From NCBI GenBank assembly GCA_035638075.1, contig DASRAU010000024.1, forward strand, positions 141,646-205,645: a stretch of DNA of 64,000 bases, in the 5' to 3' direction. Numbering within the stretch: the stretch's first letter is position 1; each line of letters opens with the position of its first letter. The notes below the pieces were generated by a model that ran no database searches, was not told the DNA's origin, and saw only the letters and a list, made by a program, of their open reading frames with translations. The DNA comes from DASRAU01 sp035638075 (GTDB taxonomy: Bacteria > Acidobacteriota > Polarisedimenticolia > Gp22-AA2). Below, piece after piece: positions 1 to 8,988 of the stretch. The position numbers and the translations under genes were made by a program.

Positions 1-1089
1 TTTCTCCTCGGCGGCGGCCTCAACGCCATGCGCGGCGTGGAGATCGAAACCGTGCGACCCCAGGTGAGGTCGTCCTCCGGGCCCGCGCCCGGGACGGCCA
101 TCCTGACCGCCTCCGGCTACGTCGTGCCGCGGCGCAAGGCGGTCGTCAGCGCCAAGATCCAGGGACGCCTGAGCGAGCTCCGGGTCGAGGAAGGCAGCCG
201 CGTCGAGCAGGACGAGATCCTCGCGCGCCTCGAGAACGCCGATTACCTCGCGCAGGTCAGCAGCGGCCGCGCCACCGTGCGGCGTGCCGAGGCCGATCTC
301 GCCGAGCAGGAGCGCCAGCTGCGCCTGGCGCAGCAGATGGAGCGCGAGAACGTCGTGTCGCGCGACGCCCGCGAGGCGGCGGAGAGCCGCGTCCGCATGG
401 CGGCGGCCGCCGTCGAGCAGGCGAAAGCACTCCTCCAGGTGGCCGATGCGCAGTACCGGAACACCCTCATCCGCGCCCCGTTCAAGGGCGTCGTGTTGAA
501 GAAGATGGCGGAGGTCGGCGAGAGCGTCGCGCCGATCCCCCCCGGGGTGAACATCTCGTCGTCGTCCGGGGCGATCGTGGCGCTGGCCGACCTGGACACG
601 CTCGAGGTCGAGGCCGACGTGAGCGAATCGAACGTCGCGCGGCTCGGCCCCGACCAGCCGGCCGAGGTCTCGGTCGAGGCCTTCCCCGACAAGACCTACA
701 AGGCGGTGCTGCGGCAGATCATCCCGACCGCCGACCGCACCCGCGCCACCGTGATGGTGAAGGTGACGATCCTCGACAAGGATCCGAACCTCAAGCCCGA
801 GATGAACGCCAAGGTCAACTTCATCGAGAAGGCGCAGGCGGCGGCGCCGGCCGAGGCCGCCCAGGCGCCGCCGACGATCACGGTGCCGGACGGCACGGTC
901 GTCGACCGCGGCGGCGCCACGACGGTGTTCGAGGTGCGCGACGGCAAGGCGCGCGCCCTGTCCGTCGAGACCGCCGGGACGCGCGAGGGGCAGACGGTGG
1001 TGCGGCACGGGCTGAGCGGCACCGAGACGCTCGTGGCGAAGCCGCCGGCGACGCTCAGGGACGGGGATCGCATTCGAGTTCGTTCCTAA
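1..1089 (+). CDS. HlyD-family periplasmic adaptor of an ABC exporter (5' end outside window)
   Basis: Membrane-fusion (adaptor) protein of a MacA/HlyD-type tripartite exporter; it would link the inner-membrane ABC complex encoded just downstream to the outer membrane. The reading frame is open from base 1, and the first residues visible (FLLGGGL) look like the end of a membrane anchor, so the true start lies upstream; the first ATG inside the window is at 28. The protein has a biotinyl-lipoyl-like segment (YVVPRRKAVVSAKIQGRL), a central coiled-coil hairpin rich in Arg/Glu/Ala, the second lipoyl half (IRAPFKGVVLKK) and a beta-barrel domain (LEVEADVSESNVARL). It ends 27 bases before the ATPase gene and is very probably cotranscribed with it. 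Family assignment is firm; the substrate is unknown. Confidence 0.9.
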   Translation, partial: FLLGGGLNAMRGVEIETVRPQVRSSSGPAPGTAILTASGYVVPRRKAVVSAKIQGRLSELRVEEGSRVEQDEILARLENADYLAQVSSGRATVRRAEADLAEQERQLRLAQQMERENVVSRDAREAAESRVRMAAAAVEQAKALLQVADAQYRNTLIRAPFKGVVLKKMAEVGESVAPIPPGVNISSSSGAIVALADLDTLEVEADVSESNVARLGPDQPAEVSVEAFPDKTYKAVLRQIIPTADRTRATVMVKVTILDKDPNLKPEMNAKVNFIEKAQAAAPAEAAQAPPTITVPDGTVVDRGGATTVFEVRDGKARALSVETAGTREGQTVVRHGLSGTETLVAKPPATLRDGDRIRVRS

Positions 1090-1116
1090 GACTCAGACCA
1101 GGGGGAGGAGACACGC

Positions 1117-1788
1117 ATGGCGATGGTGGAGGTCCGCGGCGTGCGCAAGGTGTACCGGCGCGACGCCCTGGCGATCACGGTGCTCGACGGGCTCGACCTC
1201 GACGTGCAGGAGGGGGAGTTCCTGGCTCTGATGGGCCCCTCCGGCTCGGGGAAGACGACCCTCCTCAATCTCATCGCCGGCATCGACCGGCCGACCGCAG
1301 GCTCCGTCCAGGTCGCCGGGACGAACGTCGCCGCCCTCTCGGAGGGGGCGCTGGCGCGCTGGCGCAGCCACAACGTCGGCTTCATCTTCCAGTTCTACAA
1401 CCTGATTCCGGTTCTGACGGCGGAGGAGAACGTCGCGCTGCCGCTTCTGCTCGAGCGCCTGTCGCGCAAGGAGCGCAACGAGCGGGCGATGACCGCGCTC
1501 AAGATCGTCGGTCTCGCCGACCGGGCGAAGCACTCGCCGCGGCAGCTCTCCGGCGGCCAGGAGCAGCGCGTCGCCATCGCCCGCGCCATCGTCGGCGACC
1601 CGAAGGTGCTGGTCGCCGACGAGCCGACCGGCGACCTCGACGCGAAGAGCGCCGAGGAGATCCTGACGCTCATGGACACGCTCAACCGGGACTTCAGGAA
1701 GACCATCGTCATGGTGACCCACGACCCGCGCGCGGCGCAGCGCGCCCGGCGGCAGCTGCACCTCGACAAGGGCATCCTGCAGGCCTAG
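1117..1788 (+). CDS. ABC transporter ATP-binding protein (MacB/LolD type)
   Basis: ATPase subunit of 223 residues that powers the two FtsX-like permeases encoded next. Walker A (GPSGSGKTT, from residue 40), the Q-loop (FQFYNLIP), the signature LSGGQEQR and Walker B with VLVADEPTGDLD are all intact, followed by the switch His in MVTHD. Length and the GPSGSGKTTLLN pattern are typical of the MacB/LolD/FtsE branch. A strong ribosome binding site (gggaggag) sits a few bases before the ATG. The order adaptor, ATPase, permease, permease suggests a MacAB-like exporter rather than LolCDE, since an adaptor is present. Substrate cannot be read from sequence. Confidence 0.95.
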   Translation: MAMVEVRGVRKVYRRDALAITVLDGLDLDVQEGEFLALMGPSGSGKTTLLNLIAGIDRPTAGSVQVAGTNVAALSEGALARWRSHNVGFIFQFYNLIPVLTAEENVALPLLLERLSRKERNERAMTALKIVGLADRAKHSPRQLSGGQEQRVAIARAIVGDPKVLVADEPTGDLDAKSAEEILTLMDTLNRDFRKTIVMVTHDPRAAQRARRQLHLDKGILQA

Positions 1789-1792
1789 AGCG

Positions 1793-2968
1793 ATGAAATA
1801 CCTCCCCTACATCCTGAAGCACCTGAAACGCCACTGGGTGCGCAGCCTGCTCACCGTCCTGGCGATGACCTTCTGCATCTTCGTGTTCTGCGTCCTGCAG
1901 GCGTTCCTGGCCGCGCTGCAGCGCGGCCTCGATTCCACCAATGCCAATCGCCTGGTCACCCGCAACGCCGTCAGCCTGGTGTTCAACCTCCCGGTGACCT
2001 ACAAGGAGCGCATCGCGGGGGTCCCGGGGGTCCAGCGCGTCTGTGCGCAGAACTGGTTCGGCGGCGCCCGCAAGGCGGGGGACTTCAAGGACTTCTTCCC
2101 CAACATGGCGGTCGAGGCGGAGCCGTTCCTCGAGATGTCCCCCGAGTACATCCTGACCGAGGAGCAGAAGCGGGCCTGGCTCGAGAGCCAGACCGGCTGC
2201 ATCATCGGACCGGCCACGGCGGAGAAATACGGCTGGAAGGTCGGCAGCACCTTCCAGCTCGAGTCGTTCATCCCGCCGTACCGCGCCAGCAAGCCGTTCG
2301 AATTCACCATCGCGGCCATCTACGCGACTGACGACAAGCGCTTCCCGGGGACCGACAAGACGATCATGTTCTTCCATCGCAAGTACCTGGACGAGGCGAC
2401 CGGCCGGCAGGTCGGCGTCGGGACGTTCGCGGTCCAGATCGCCGACAAGACCCAGGCCGGCGCGATCTGCCGCGCCATCGACAACCTGTTCGAGAACAGC
2501 GAGCGGCAGACCCACACCGAGACCGAAAAGCAGTTCCTCGCCTCGTTTCTCTCCATGGCCGGCAACCTGGCGCTGCTCCTCAACTGGATCGGGCTCGCCG
2601 TCATCTTCGTCATCCTGCTCGTCACCGCCAACACCATGAGCATGGCGGTGCGCGAGCGGCGCACGGAGATGGGCGTGCTCAAGACACTCGGCTTCAGCAG
2701 CGGCAAGGTGATGGGGCTGGTGCTCGCGGAGGCGGGGCTGCTCGGCGCGCTCGGCGGAGCGATCGGCATCCTCTTCAGCACCGGCATGATCCGGGTGCTC
2801 GCCATGGCCCCCAATGTGGGCCCCGTCGTGCAGGGCCTCGGCGGGCTCCCCGGTCCGGTGGCGCTCGCCGGCTTCGCCCTGGCGCTCGGCATCGGTCTCA
2901 TCGCCGGCCTGGCGCCGGCGGTCGCCGCCTACCGCGCCCACATCACCGATCTGCTGAGGCACGTCTGA
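1793..2968 (+). CDS. ABC transporter permease, FtsX/MacB type (first of two)
   Basis: Inner-membrane permease of 391 residues. It has one N-terminal membrane helix (about residues 20-42), a periplasmic MacB_PCD-like domain of about 220 residues, and three C-terminal helices forming the FtsX domain (about 255-385). The conserved stretch after helix 2 (ANTMSMAVRERRTEMGVLKTLGF) is the coupling region that contacts the ATPase. It starts 4 bases after the ATPase stop and ends in a TGATG overlap with the next permease, so the three are translationally coupled. Two different permeases with one ATPase suggest a heterodimeric transporter. Confidence 0.92.
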   Translation: MKYLPYILKHLKRHWVRSLLTVLAMTFCIFVFCVLQAFLAALQRGLDSTNANRLVTRNAVSLVFNLPVTYKERIAGVPGVQRVCAQNWFGGARKAGDFKDFFPNMAVEAEPFLEMSPEYILTEEQKRAWLESQTGCIIGPATAEKYGWKVGSTFQLESFIPPYRASKPFEFTIAAIYATDDKRFPGTDKTIMFFHRKYLDEATGRQVGVGTFAVQIADKTQAGAICRAIDNLFENSERQTHTETEKQFLASFLSMAGNLALLLNWIGLAVIFVILLVTANTMSMAVRERRTEMGVLKTLGFSSGKVMGLVLAEAGLLGALGGAIGILFSTGMIRVLAMAPNVGPVVQGLGGLPGPVALAGFALALGIGLIAGLAPAVAAYRAHITDLLRHV

Positions 2969-4137
2969 TGGCGCTCCCCCTGTCGTACAACTACCGGAAC
3001 CTGGTGGTCCGCTGGAAGGTGACGCTCCTCGCCATCGGCGGCATCGCCCTCGTGGTCACCGTGCTCGTGGTCCTCAGCGCCATGTCGAGCGGCTTCCAGC
3101 ACGCCCTGGCCGAGACCGGCAGCTCCGACAACGGCATCGTCGTGCAACGCGGCTCCGGTTCGGAGCTGACGTCGTTCTTCAGCCGCGAGCAGCGCAACCT
3201 GATCGAGGCGGACGAGCGGATCGCCCGCGCCCCGGACGGCAAGCCCCTGGTCTCCCCCGACATCGTCATCGTCGCCAACCTCAAGAAGAAGGAGGACGGC
3301 CAGCCGACCAACGTCACCGTCCGCGGCGTGACGCCGATGGCGTTCGAGGTGCGGCGCGGCATCAAGGTCACCAACGGCCGCAACTTCACGCCGGGCCTCA
3401 ACGAGGTGATCGTCGGCGAGAAGATCGCCCGGCGCATGGCGGGTCTCGATCTCGGTTCGAAGATCAAGATCCAGAAGCGGGAGTGGGAGGTCGTCGGGTG
3501 GTTCGGCGCCGACGGCAGCGCCTTCGAGAGCGAGATCTGGGGGGACTACGACGTCATGGGGCCGGCCTTCCTGCGCGGCGGGGGGCAGAACTCCCTCACC
3601 GTCCGGCTGAAGGACGCCAAAACCCGCGAGGCGTTCGACCGTGACATCCAGGCGAACCCGCAGTTCCAGCTCGAGATGAAGGACGAGCGCCAGTACTACG
3701 CCGACCAGTCCGGCCCGGTGAGCGGCCCGCTTCTCGCGCTCGCCACCTTCGTGTCGCTGTTCATGGGGATCGGCGCGGTGTTCGGGGCCGTCAACACCAT
3801 GAACGCCATCGTCGCCGCGCGCACGCGGGAGATCGGGACGCTCCGGGCCATCGGCTTCAGCCGCCGAAGCATCCTGACCGCATTCCTGCTTGAGTCGCTT
3901 CTCCTGTCGCTGGTCGGCGGGATCCTGGGGTGCCTGCTCGCCTTCCGATGGTACGGCTACACCGCCGGCACCGGGCAGACGGCGTCGTTCAGCGAGATCG
4001 CCTTCGCCTTCCGGATCACCCCCGACGGGCTGATGGCGGGACTGATTCTGGCCCTCGGCATGGGCCTCGTCGGCGGACTGCTGCCGGCGATTCGCGCCGC
4101 GCGCCTGCCGATCACCACGGCCCTGCGCGAGGGCTGA
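2968..4137 (+). CDS. ABC transporter permease, FtsX/MacB type (second of two)
   Basis: Permease of 389 residues, paralogous to its upstream neighbour and sharing one base with it (TGATG). One N-terminal helix (about 15-38), a periplasmic domain (about 40-250) and three C-terminal helices are visible. The coupling motif NTMNAIVAARTREIGTLRAIGFSRRSI is a textbook FtsX-family signature. It completes the adaptor-ATPase-permease-permease operon; no outer-membrane factor gene is present downstream, so one must be supplied from elsewhere. About 115 bases without a gene follow before the protease genes. Confidence 0.92.
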   Translation: MALPLSYNYRNLVVRWKVTLLAIGGIALVVTVLVVLSAMSSGFQHALAETGSSDNGIVVQRGSGSELTSFFSREQRNLIEADERIARAPDGKPLVSPDIVIVANLKKKEDGQPTNVTVRGVTPMAFEVRRGIKVTNGRNFTPGLNEVIVGEKIARRMAGLDLGSKIKIQKREWEVVGWFGADGSAFESEIWGDYDVMGPAFLRGGGQNSLTVRLKDAKTREAFDRDIQANPQFQLEMKDERQYYADQSGPVSGPLLALATFVSLFMGIGAVFGAVNTMNAIVAARTREIGTLRAIGFSRRSILTAFLLESLLLSLVGGILGCLLAFRWYGYTAGTGQTASFSEIAFAFRITPDGLMAGLILALGMGLVGGLLPAIRAARLPITTALREG

Positions 4138-4253
4138 TCTCCCGGTTTCGCGAGGCTGACGACCCGCGCGCCGGGGCTGCGGCTTTCCGGACGACGGCCC
4201 GGGGTCGACATGTCGTAGAATCGCCCCATACTCGGTGTCATCCGGGGGGATCG

Positions 4254-5849
4254 ATGCCGGCTCGCTCGCAGGTTCTGTTCATCGTTCTGGTCACGGGGTT
4301 CCTGCTCTTCGCTTCGGCTTTCGCCGAGGGGACGGCGCCGGATCCCGAGAGCGTCCACTGCGTCGTCTGCGGCGCCGCCAACCCGGCCGGGAGCAGGTTC
4401 TGCCAGGCCGACGGCGCCCCCATCCCCGAGTACGTCCCGGCGCGGAAGCCCGCATCGTTCGTGCGATCGGCCGACACCCTGACGGACGAGGAGATCCAGG
4501 AGACCCTCGACCGGGTCGCCGCCTCGGTCGTGCGCATCCGCGCGCGCACCACCACGACCTACAAGTACCCGACGACCTGGTTCAAGGACCGCGAAGCGGA
4601 GTACTACGGTCGCGCCATGCTCGGGAAGATCGAGACCTCGGAAAACGACCGCCGACTGGAGGGCTCGGGCTTCGCGATCGGCGAAGACGGCGAGATCGTC
4701 ACCAACGCCCACGTCGCCAGTCCCGACGGGACGCAGGCGGCGGTCACCATCGAGCTGCGCGACGGCAAAAGTGTCGAGGCGACGGTCGTCGGCGTGGATG
4801 CGGCGAGCGACATCGCGCTCCTGAAGGTTCCGGCCGGAACCATCCCCCCGCTCGAGTGGGGGGATTCCAGGAACGTGCGGGTCGGGCAGCAGGTCTGGGC
4901 AATCGGCAACTCGCTCGGCATCGGCACCTCCTTCACGCGCGGCACCATGTCGGGAATTTCGAACACCCGCGTCGGGCTCAACCAGGTGGAGTCGTTCCTG
5001 CACTCCGACGCCTTCACGACCCACGGCAACAGCGGCGGTCCGCTCGTCGACGTCAACGGCCGCGTCCTCGGACTGTGCGACATGGGCTTCGGCGAGGAAA
5101 AGGGGCAGGGCTACACGATCCCGTCGCACATGGCGCGCCTCGTCGTCGAGCGGCTGCGGAAGGGGAAGTACGAGCGCGGCTTCGTCGGCCTGCACGTCAA
5201 GCCGGTCGACGGCGACGCCGTCTCCCTGTACAACCTCGTGCGCCGCGACGGAACGGTCATCCAGTACGTCCTCCCCGATTCGCCGGCCGCCCAAGCCGGC
5301 CTGCGCCCCGGCGACGTCGTCTACGGCATCAACGGCCGGATGACCCCCTCGACCTACATCCTGCAGGAGTCGATCTCGAGCGTGGGGGCGGGGTCGGCGA
5401 TCAAGCTCCAGGTCGATCGCCAGGGGAAGGCGATCGAAGTGGCGCTGAACACGGTGGTGCGGCCCGAGGCGCCGCGCGCCGAGCCGCTCCAGGACATGCA
5501 GGATTACCTGCGCCTCTACTTCGAGGAGGACCCGAAGGCCCGCGTCGTCACCATCCGCGATCCGAACCGCTCGCGGCGGGCCCCGGGGCTCTACGAAGGG
5601 GCGGTCATCAAGAGCGTCGTCCCGGGACAGGACTGGCCGGAGGAGGCGATCACCCTGAACTACTACAAAACCCGGGCCAAGCCTATTCGCGTTTCGTCGC
5701 TCGCCGATTTGCGGACCGCTTTCGCCCGGACCCATGTCGGCGGCAGGGTGGCGGCGACCTTCGAGGTGATGTACGTCAATGGCTACTTCGGCATGCTGGA
5801 ACCCATCTGCTCGGTGTCCTTCGATGAAGTCTGGCCGATCTTCATCTGA
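4254..5849 (+). CDS. Secreted HtrA-like serine protease with zinc-ribbon remnant and PDZ domain
   Basis: Trypsin-fold protease of 531 residues, probably periplasmic or membrane-anchored. An N-terminal hydrophobic signal (about 5-24) is followed by a ribbon-like motif with Cys36, Cys39 and Cys50, where the fourth Cys is replaced by Asp53. The catalytic triad is complete: His153 in VTNAHV, Asp186 in DAASDIALLK and Ser260 in GNSGGPLVD. A PDZ domain lies at about 335-410 (SPAAQAGLRPGDVVYGINGR), followed by a C-terminal region of about 110 residues that I do not recognise. The start at 4254 is chosen because a G-rich ribosome binding site precedes it and it begins the signal peptide; the frame is open further upstream. 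It is the first of three tandem paralogues and the only one that looks catalytically active. Confidence 0.9.
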   Translation: MPARSQVLFIVLVTGFLLFASAFAEGTAPDPESVHCVVCGAANPAGSRFCQADGAPIPEYVPARKPASFVRSADTLTDEEIQETLDRVAASVVRIRARTTTTYKYPTTWFKDREAEYYGRAMLGKIETSENDRRLEGSGFAIGEDGEIVTNAHVASPDGTQAAVTIELRDGKSVEATVVGVDAASDIALLKVPAGTIPPLEWGDSRNVRVGQQVWAIGNSLGIGTSFTRGTMSGISNTRVGLNQVESFLHSDAFTTHGNSGGPLVDVNGRVLGLCDMGFGEEKGQGYTIPSHMARLVVERLRKGKYERGFVGLHVKPVDGDAVSLYNLVRRDGTVIQYVLPDSPAAQAGLRPGDVVYGINGRMTPSTYILQESISSVGAGSAIKLQVDRQGKAIEVALNTVVRPEAPRAEPLQDMQDYLRLYFEEDPKARVVTIRDPNRSRRAPGLYEGAVIKSVVPGQDWPEEAITLNYYKTRAKPIRVSSLADLRTAFARTHVGGRVAATFEVMYVNGYFGMLEPICSVSFDEVWPIFI

Positions 5850-5859
5850 CCGCCGCGCC

Positions 5860-7425
5860 ATGACGCCCGGTGCCTCCCGGCGCGGCGGCGCGTGTCCGCG
5901 CGCCGCGCTCCTGCTGCTCCTGCCGGCGCTCGTCACGGCGCCTTTGCCGCTGCGGGCGCAGGCGATTCCCCCGCCGCCGCCGAATCCCGGCGACGCCCCG
6001 AAGGCGGCGCCACGGCCGGCCCCGAAACCGGCGGCACCGAGGCTGACCCCCTGCCCGCGCTGCGGCTATGGATGCGATGCGGGCTGGCACTACTGCCTGC
6101 ACTGCGGCTGGGACTTGACGCGCCTCGTCGGCCAGGGAGAGGAGCAGCGTCTCCAGGAGATCGCCCGTGCTTCGATGCGGGTCGTCGTCGGCGGGCGGCC
6201 CAACCGCCACGGCACCGCCTTCCCCTATCCCGGCGGCTACGTCGTGACCAACGCGCGGCACCTCGTCGGCGCGGCCGAGGATCGCGTCAAGCTGATGACC
6301 TGGGACAACCAGGAGTCGCTCGCGACCATCGTCGGCATCGACCTTCCCACCGGGCTCGCCGTCCTCAAGCCCGATCGGCCAATCGGCACCGAGATCCCTC
6401 TGGCCCCGACGGCTCCCGTTCCGCCCGAGTCGACCTGGGCGGTCTGTTATCCGATCGTGAAAGAAGGGGACGTCGTGCGGTTCATCCCGGTCTCGCTGCA
6501 CCGCGGCCGGCTGACCGCCACGGCGCAGAGCGGCCAGAACTACGTCTCGTTCGAAGACCTTCTGCGCACCGATCACGCGATCGAGGACGGGTGCAATGGC
6601 GGCCCGCTCATCGACTCGCGCGGGCGGCTGGCGGGCATGATGCTCGGCAAGACCGAGGACGGACTCACGTTCGCCCTGCCGCTCGATCGGCTGCGCCCGG
6701 TGCTCGACGGGCTGGTGAAGGGGGACCGACCGAAGTGGCCCTACTACGGGCTCGGGCTCGTCACCCCGGACGAGCGCCGCCGCAAGAAGTTCGGGCTCGA
6801 CGCGGCCGTGGACCATCCGGTCGTCGGCTTCCTCATCACCGGCTCCCCCGCGTCCAAGGCGGGGATCCTTCCCGGCGACGCGGTGACTGCGATCAGCGGG
6901 GAACCGGTGAAGACGGTGTGGGACGCCGGATCCCGGCTGCTCCAGGGCAAGGCCGGCGGGGCGGCGGTGCGGCTGACGATCTCGCGCGCCGGGACGGAGA
7001 AGACGTTCGACGTCGCGGCGATCGAGCGCCCGGCGCGCGTCGTCATGGAGCCGTTCGACGAGCTGGAGGAATCGCTCCAGGCGAACCTGCGCCCCGCCTC
7101 CGCCGACGGCGGGAAAGGGCACGGTCTCGTGGTGCGTGATCTCGTGCGCGGCGGACGCGGCGAAACCGGGGATTACGCCAACGGGGTGTACCACGAAGGC
7201 GATGTGATTCTCTCCATCGGGAACAGGTCGGTGGACAGTGCCGAGGAGCTGAACAAGGTCGTCCGGACGCAGGTCCCGGACGTCTTTGGCGACTCCCCGC
7301 GCCAGGACAAGCGATTCGCCTCCTCGTACCTGGCGAAGATCGAAGTCCGGCCTGTGGGAAAGGACAAGGAGATGCGCGAATACCTGAATCTCTTCCCTGA
7401 CATCCTCGCGCCGCCGGTGTACTGA
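5860..7425 (+). CDS. HtrA-like pseudoprotease with zinc ribbon and PDZ domain
   Basis: Secreted protein of 521 residues, paralogue of the preceding protease. A signal peptide (about 14-35), a Pro/Ala-rich linker and an intact four-Cys zinc ribbon (Cys65, Cys68, Cys79, Cys82) come first. The trypsin-like fold is recognisable but the triad is not. The His site reads NARHLV (Arg133 aligns with the catalytic His; His134 is one position off), the Asp site is Gly165 and the Ser site is Asn246 in GCNGGPLID. A PDZ domain (SPASKAGILPGDAVTAISGE) follows, then a second PDZ-like segment near the C-terminus (YHEGDVILSIGNRSVDSAEEL). It starts 10 bases after the upstream stop. Probably a non-catalytic regulator or binding protein; that role is inferred. 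Confidence 0.85.
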   Translation: MTPGASRRGGACPRAALLLLLPALVTAPLPLRAQAIPPPPPNPGDAPKAAPRPAPKPAAPRLTPCPRCGYGCDAGWHYCLHCGWDLTRLVGQGEEQRLQEIARASMRVVVGGRPNRHGTAFPYPGGYVVTNARHLVGAAEDRVKLMTWDNQESLATIVGIDLPTGLAVLKPDRPIGTEIPLAPTAPVPPESTWAVCYPIVKEGDVVRFIPVSLHRGRLTATAQSGQNYVSFEDLLRTDHAIEDGCNGGPLIDSRGRLAGMMLGKTEDGLTFALPLDRLRPVLDGLVKGDRPKWPYYGLGLVTPDERRRKKFGLDAAVDHPVVGFLITGSPASKAGILPGDAVTAISGEPVKTVWDAGSRLLQGKAGGAAVRLTISRAGTEKTFDVAAIERPARVVMEPFDELEESLQANLRPASADGGKGHGLVVRDLVRGGRGETGDYANGVYHEGDVILSIGNRSVDSAEELNKVVRTQVPDVFGDSPRQDKRFASSYLAKIEVRPVGKDKEMREYLNLFPDILAPPVY

Positions 7426-7429
7426 GGCC

Positions 7430-8920
7430 GTGCGAGCCACCCGCCGTCACCTGCTGCGTCTCCTGGCAGCCACCTCCGCGATCCTCGCGCTCCCGTGGGC
7501 CGGTGCGCCGCGCGCGCGGGCCGAAACGGCGCCGGAGATCTGCCCGAAGTGCGGGGCTCCACGCCGCCCGGGCGCCGCGTTCTGCGGCCAGTGCGGCACG
7601 AAGTTCGCCGCCCCCGCGGCCGCCGCCGCACCCGCCGCCGGCCCCTCGGTCGTGCAGGTGGTGGCGGCCCACGACAACGAGATCACTTCGACCTACGCCT
7701 CGCTCGTCTGGGGGTCGAACCTGCGCATCGATTCGCTCCTCGGCAGCGCCTTCGCCATCGGTTCGGGCGAGTTCCTGACCGACAGCGGCCTGCTGGCCGG
7801 GGCACGCGAGGTGAACCTGCGCACTCCTTCCGGCCGCACCGTCCCCGCGCAGGTGGTCGGAACAGATCCCATGATCGGCATCAGCCTCCTGAAGGCGGAG
7901 GTCGACGGCCTCGTCCCCCTCGCCCTGCGCCGCGACGAGCCTTTGAAGCTCGGCGAGGGAATGAACGCGCTCGGCTACCCCAGCGGATCGCAGGCGCGCG
8001 GCGAGCCGGTGACCTCGCAAGGGGTGGTGAGCGGGCTGCACCGCGGCGGCGAGGGCATCCATCCCGTCGAGGACTATCTCCAGACCGACGCCTCGCTGCC
8101 GCGCGGCCTCGCCGGCGGCCCGATGCTCGACGGCCGCGGCCGCGTCATCGGGATGAGCACCGCCTACATCCTCGGGGGACGTGTCTTTCTCGGACGCCAG
8201 AGCGGCGTCGGCTTCGCGATCCCGGCCGAATGGCTCGACCGCGGACTGACCTGGATCCGCGCCGGCACCCCGGCACGCGGCTGGATCGGTGCGCTGGCCG
8301 TCACCGCCGACTCGGAGAACCGCGAGCGGTACCACCTTCCTCCCGAGACCCGCCTGGTGGTGGAGCACGTCTTCCCCGGGAGCCCGGCCGCCGCGGCGGG
8401 AGTGAAGCGCGGTGACGGACTCCTGGCGATCGGAGGCAACCCGATCCCGAGCCTCGTGTTCGCGCAGCAGCGCGTCCTCTCGGCGGCCCCCGGGGACCAT
8501 GTGACGCTGGACCTGGTGCGCGCCGCCGGCCCCGCCACTGTCGACATCACGCTGTCCCCCCGACCTGATCGGCCGCGGCTCGCGGCCCTGGATGCCCTGC
8601 GTTTCTTCGGCGAGCTCGAGATCGAGCCCCGCGGTGAGGACCTGGTCGTCGGGGCGGTGCGTTCGGGCTCGACCCCCTCGTATTCCAAGATCGCGTCCGG
8701 GGACACCTTGAAGAGCATCCTCAGCAAGAAGGACTGGGAGCACGGCGCGACCGACAACTCGCGGTGGCGCTCAATTAAGACGGTGGTGGACCTCGAGGAG
8801 CGCCTCACGACGGCCTACTCCGATCTCGATTTCGCCGTCGGCCTGCGCTTCAAAGGGAAGGACGGCAGCAAGCGCGAGATGTACCTCTGGGAGATCCTCT
8901 CCCCGACCCCCGCGCTCTAG
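7430..8920 (+). CDS. Second HtrA-like pseudoprotease with zinc ribbon and PDZ domain
   Basis: Third tandem paralogue, 496 residues from a GTG start 4 bases after the previous stop. The N-terminus (RRHLLRLL then a hydrophobic stretch to ARA) is a signal peptide with a twin-arginine flavour. A complete zinc ribbon follows (Cys38, Cys41, Cys52, Cys55). All three catalytic positions are lost by alignment with the first paralogue: Gly120 for His, Gly150 for Asp, Ala228 for Ser (in RGLAGGPML). The PDZ domain (SPAAAAGVKRGDGLLAIGGNP) is well kept, as is a C-terminal extension shared with the other two. Ribbon and PDZ retention with loss of catalysis suggests a scaffold acting with the active protease encoded first. 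Confidence 0.85.
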   Translation: MRATRRHLLRLLAATSAILALPWAGAPRARAETAPEICPKCGAPRRPGAAFCGQCGTKFAAPAAAAAPAAGPSVVQVVAAHDNEITSTYASLVWGSNLRIDSLLGSAFAIGSGEFLTDSGLLAGAREVNLRTPSGRTVPAQVVGTDPMIGISLLKAEVDGLVPLALRRDEPLKLGEGMNALGYPSGSQARGEPVTSQGVVSGLHRGGEGIHPVEDYLQTDASLPRGLAGGPMLDGRGRVIGMSTAYILGGRVFLGRQSGVGFAIPAEWLDRGLTWIRAGTPARGWIGALAVTADSENRERYHLPPETRLVVEHVFPGSPAAAAGVKRGDGLLAIGGNPIPSLVFAQQRVLSAAPGDHVTLDLVRAAGPATVDITLSPRPDRPRLAALDALRFFGELEIEPRGEDLVVGAVRSGSTPSYSKIASGDTLKSILSKKDWEHGATDNSRWRSIKTVVDLEERLTTAYSDLDFAVGLRFKGKDGSKREMYLWEILSPTPAL

Positions 8921-8957
8921 AAAAACGGGGCGGCCCGATGCTCCGGACCGCCCCGTT
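8921..8957 (-). terminator. Rho-independent terminator of the peroxiredoxin transcript
   Basis: A 14-bp near-perfect stem (8924-8937 with 8944-8957, one mismatch) with a 6-base loop lies between the convergent genes ending at 8920 and 8989. Read on the minus strand the hairpin is followed at once by TTTTT, the classic intrinsic terminator layout. On the plus strand no T-run follows, so it mainly serves the peroxiredoxin-Fur transcript. Confidence 0.85.
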
Positions 8958-8988
8958 CGATGGCGTCCTTCCCTTCCGGACCCAGGAC

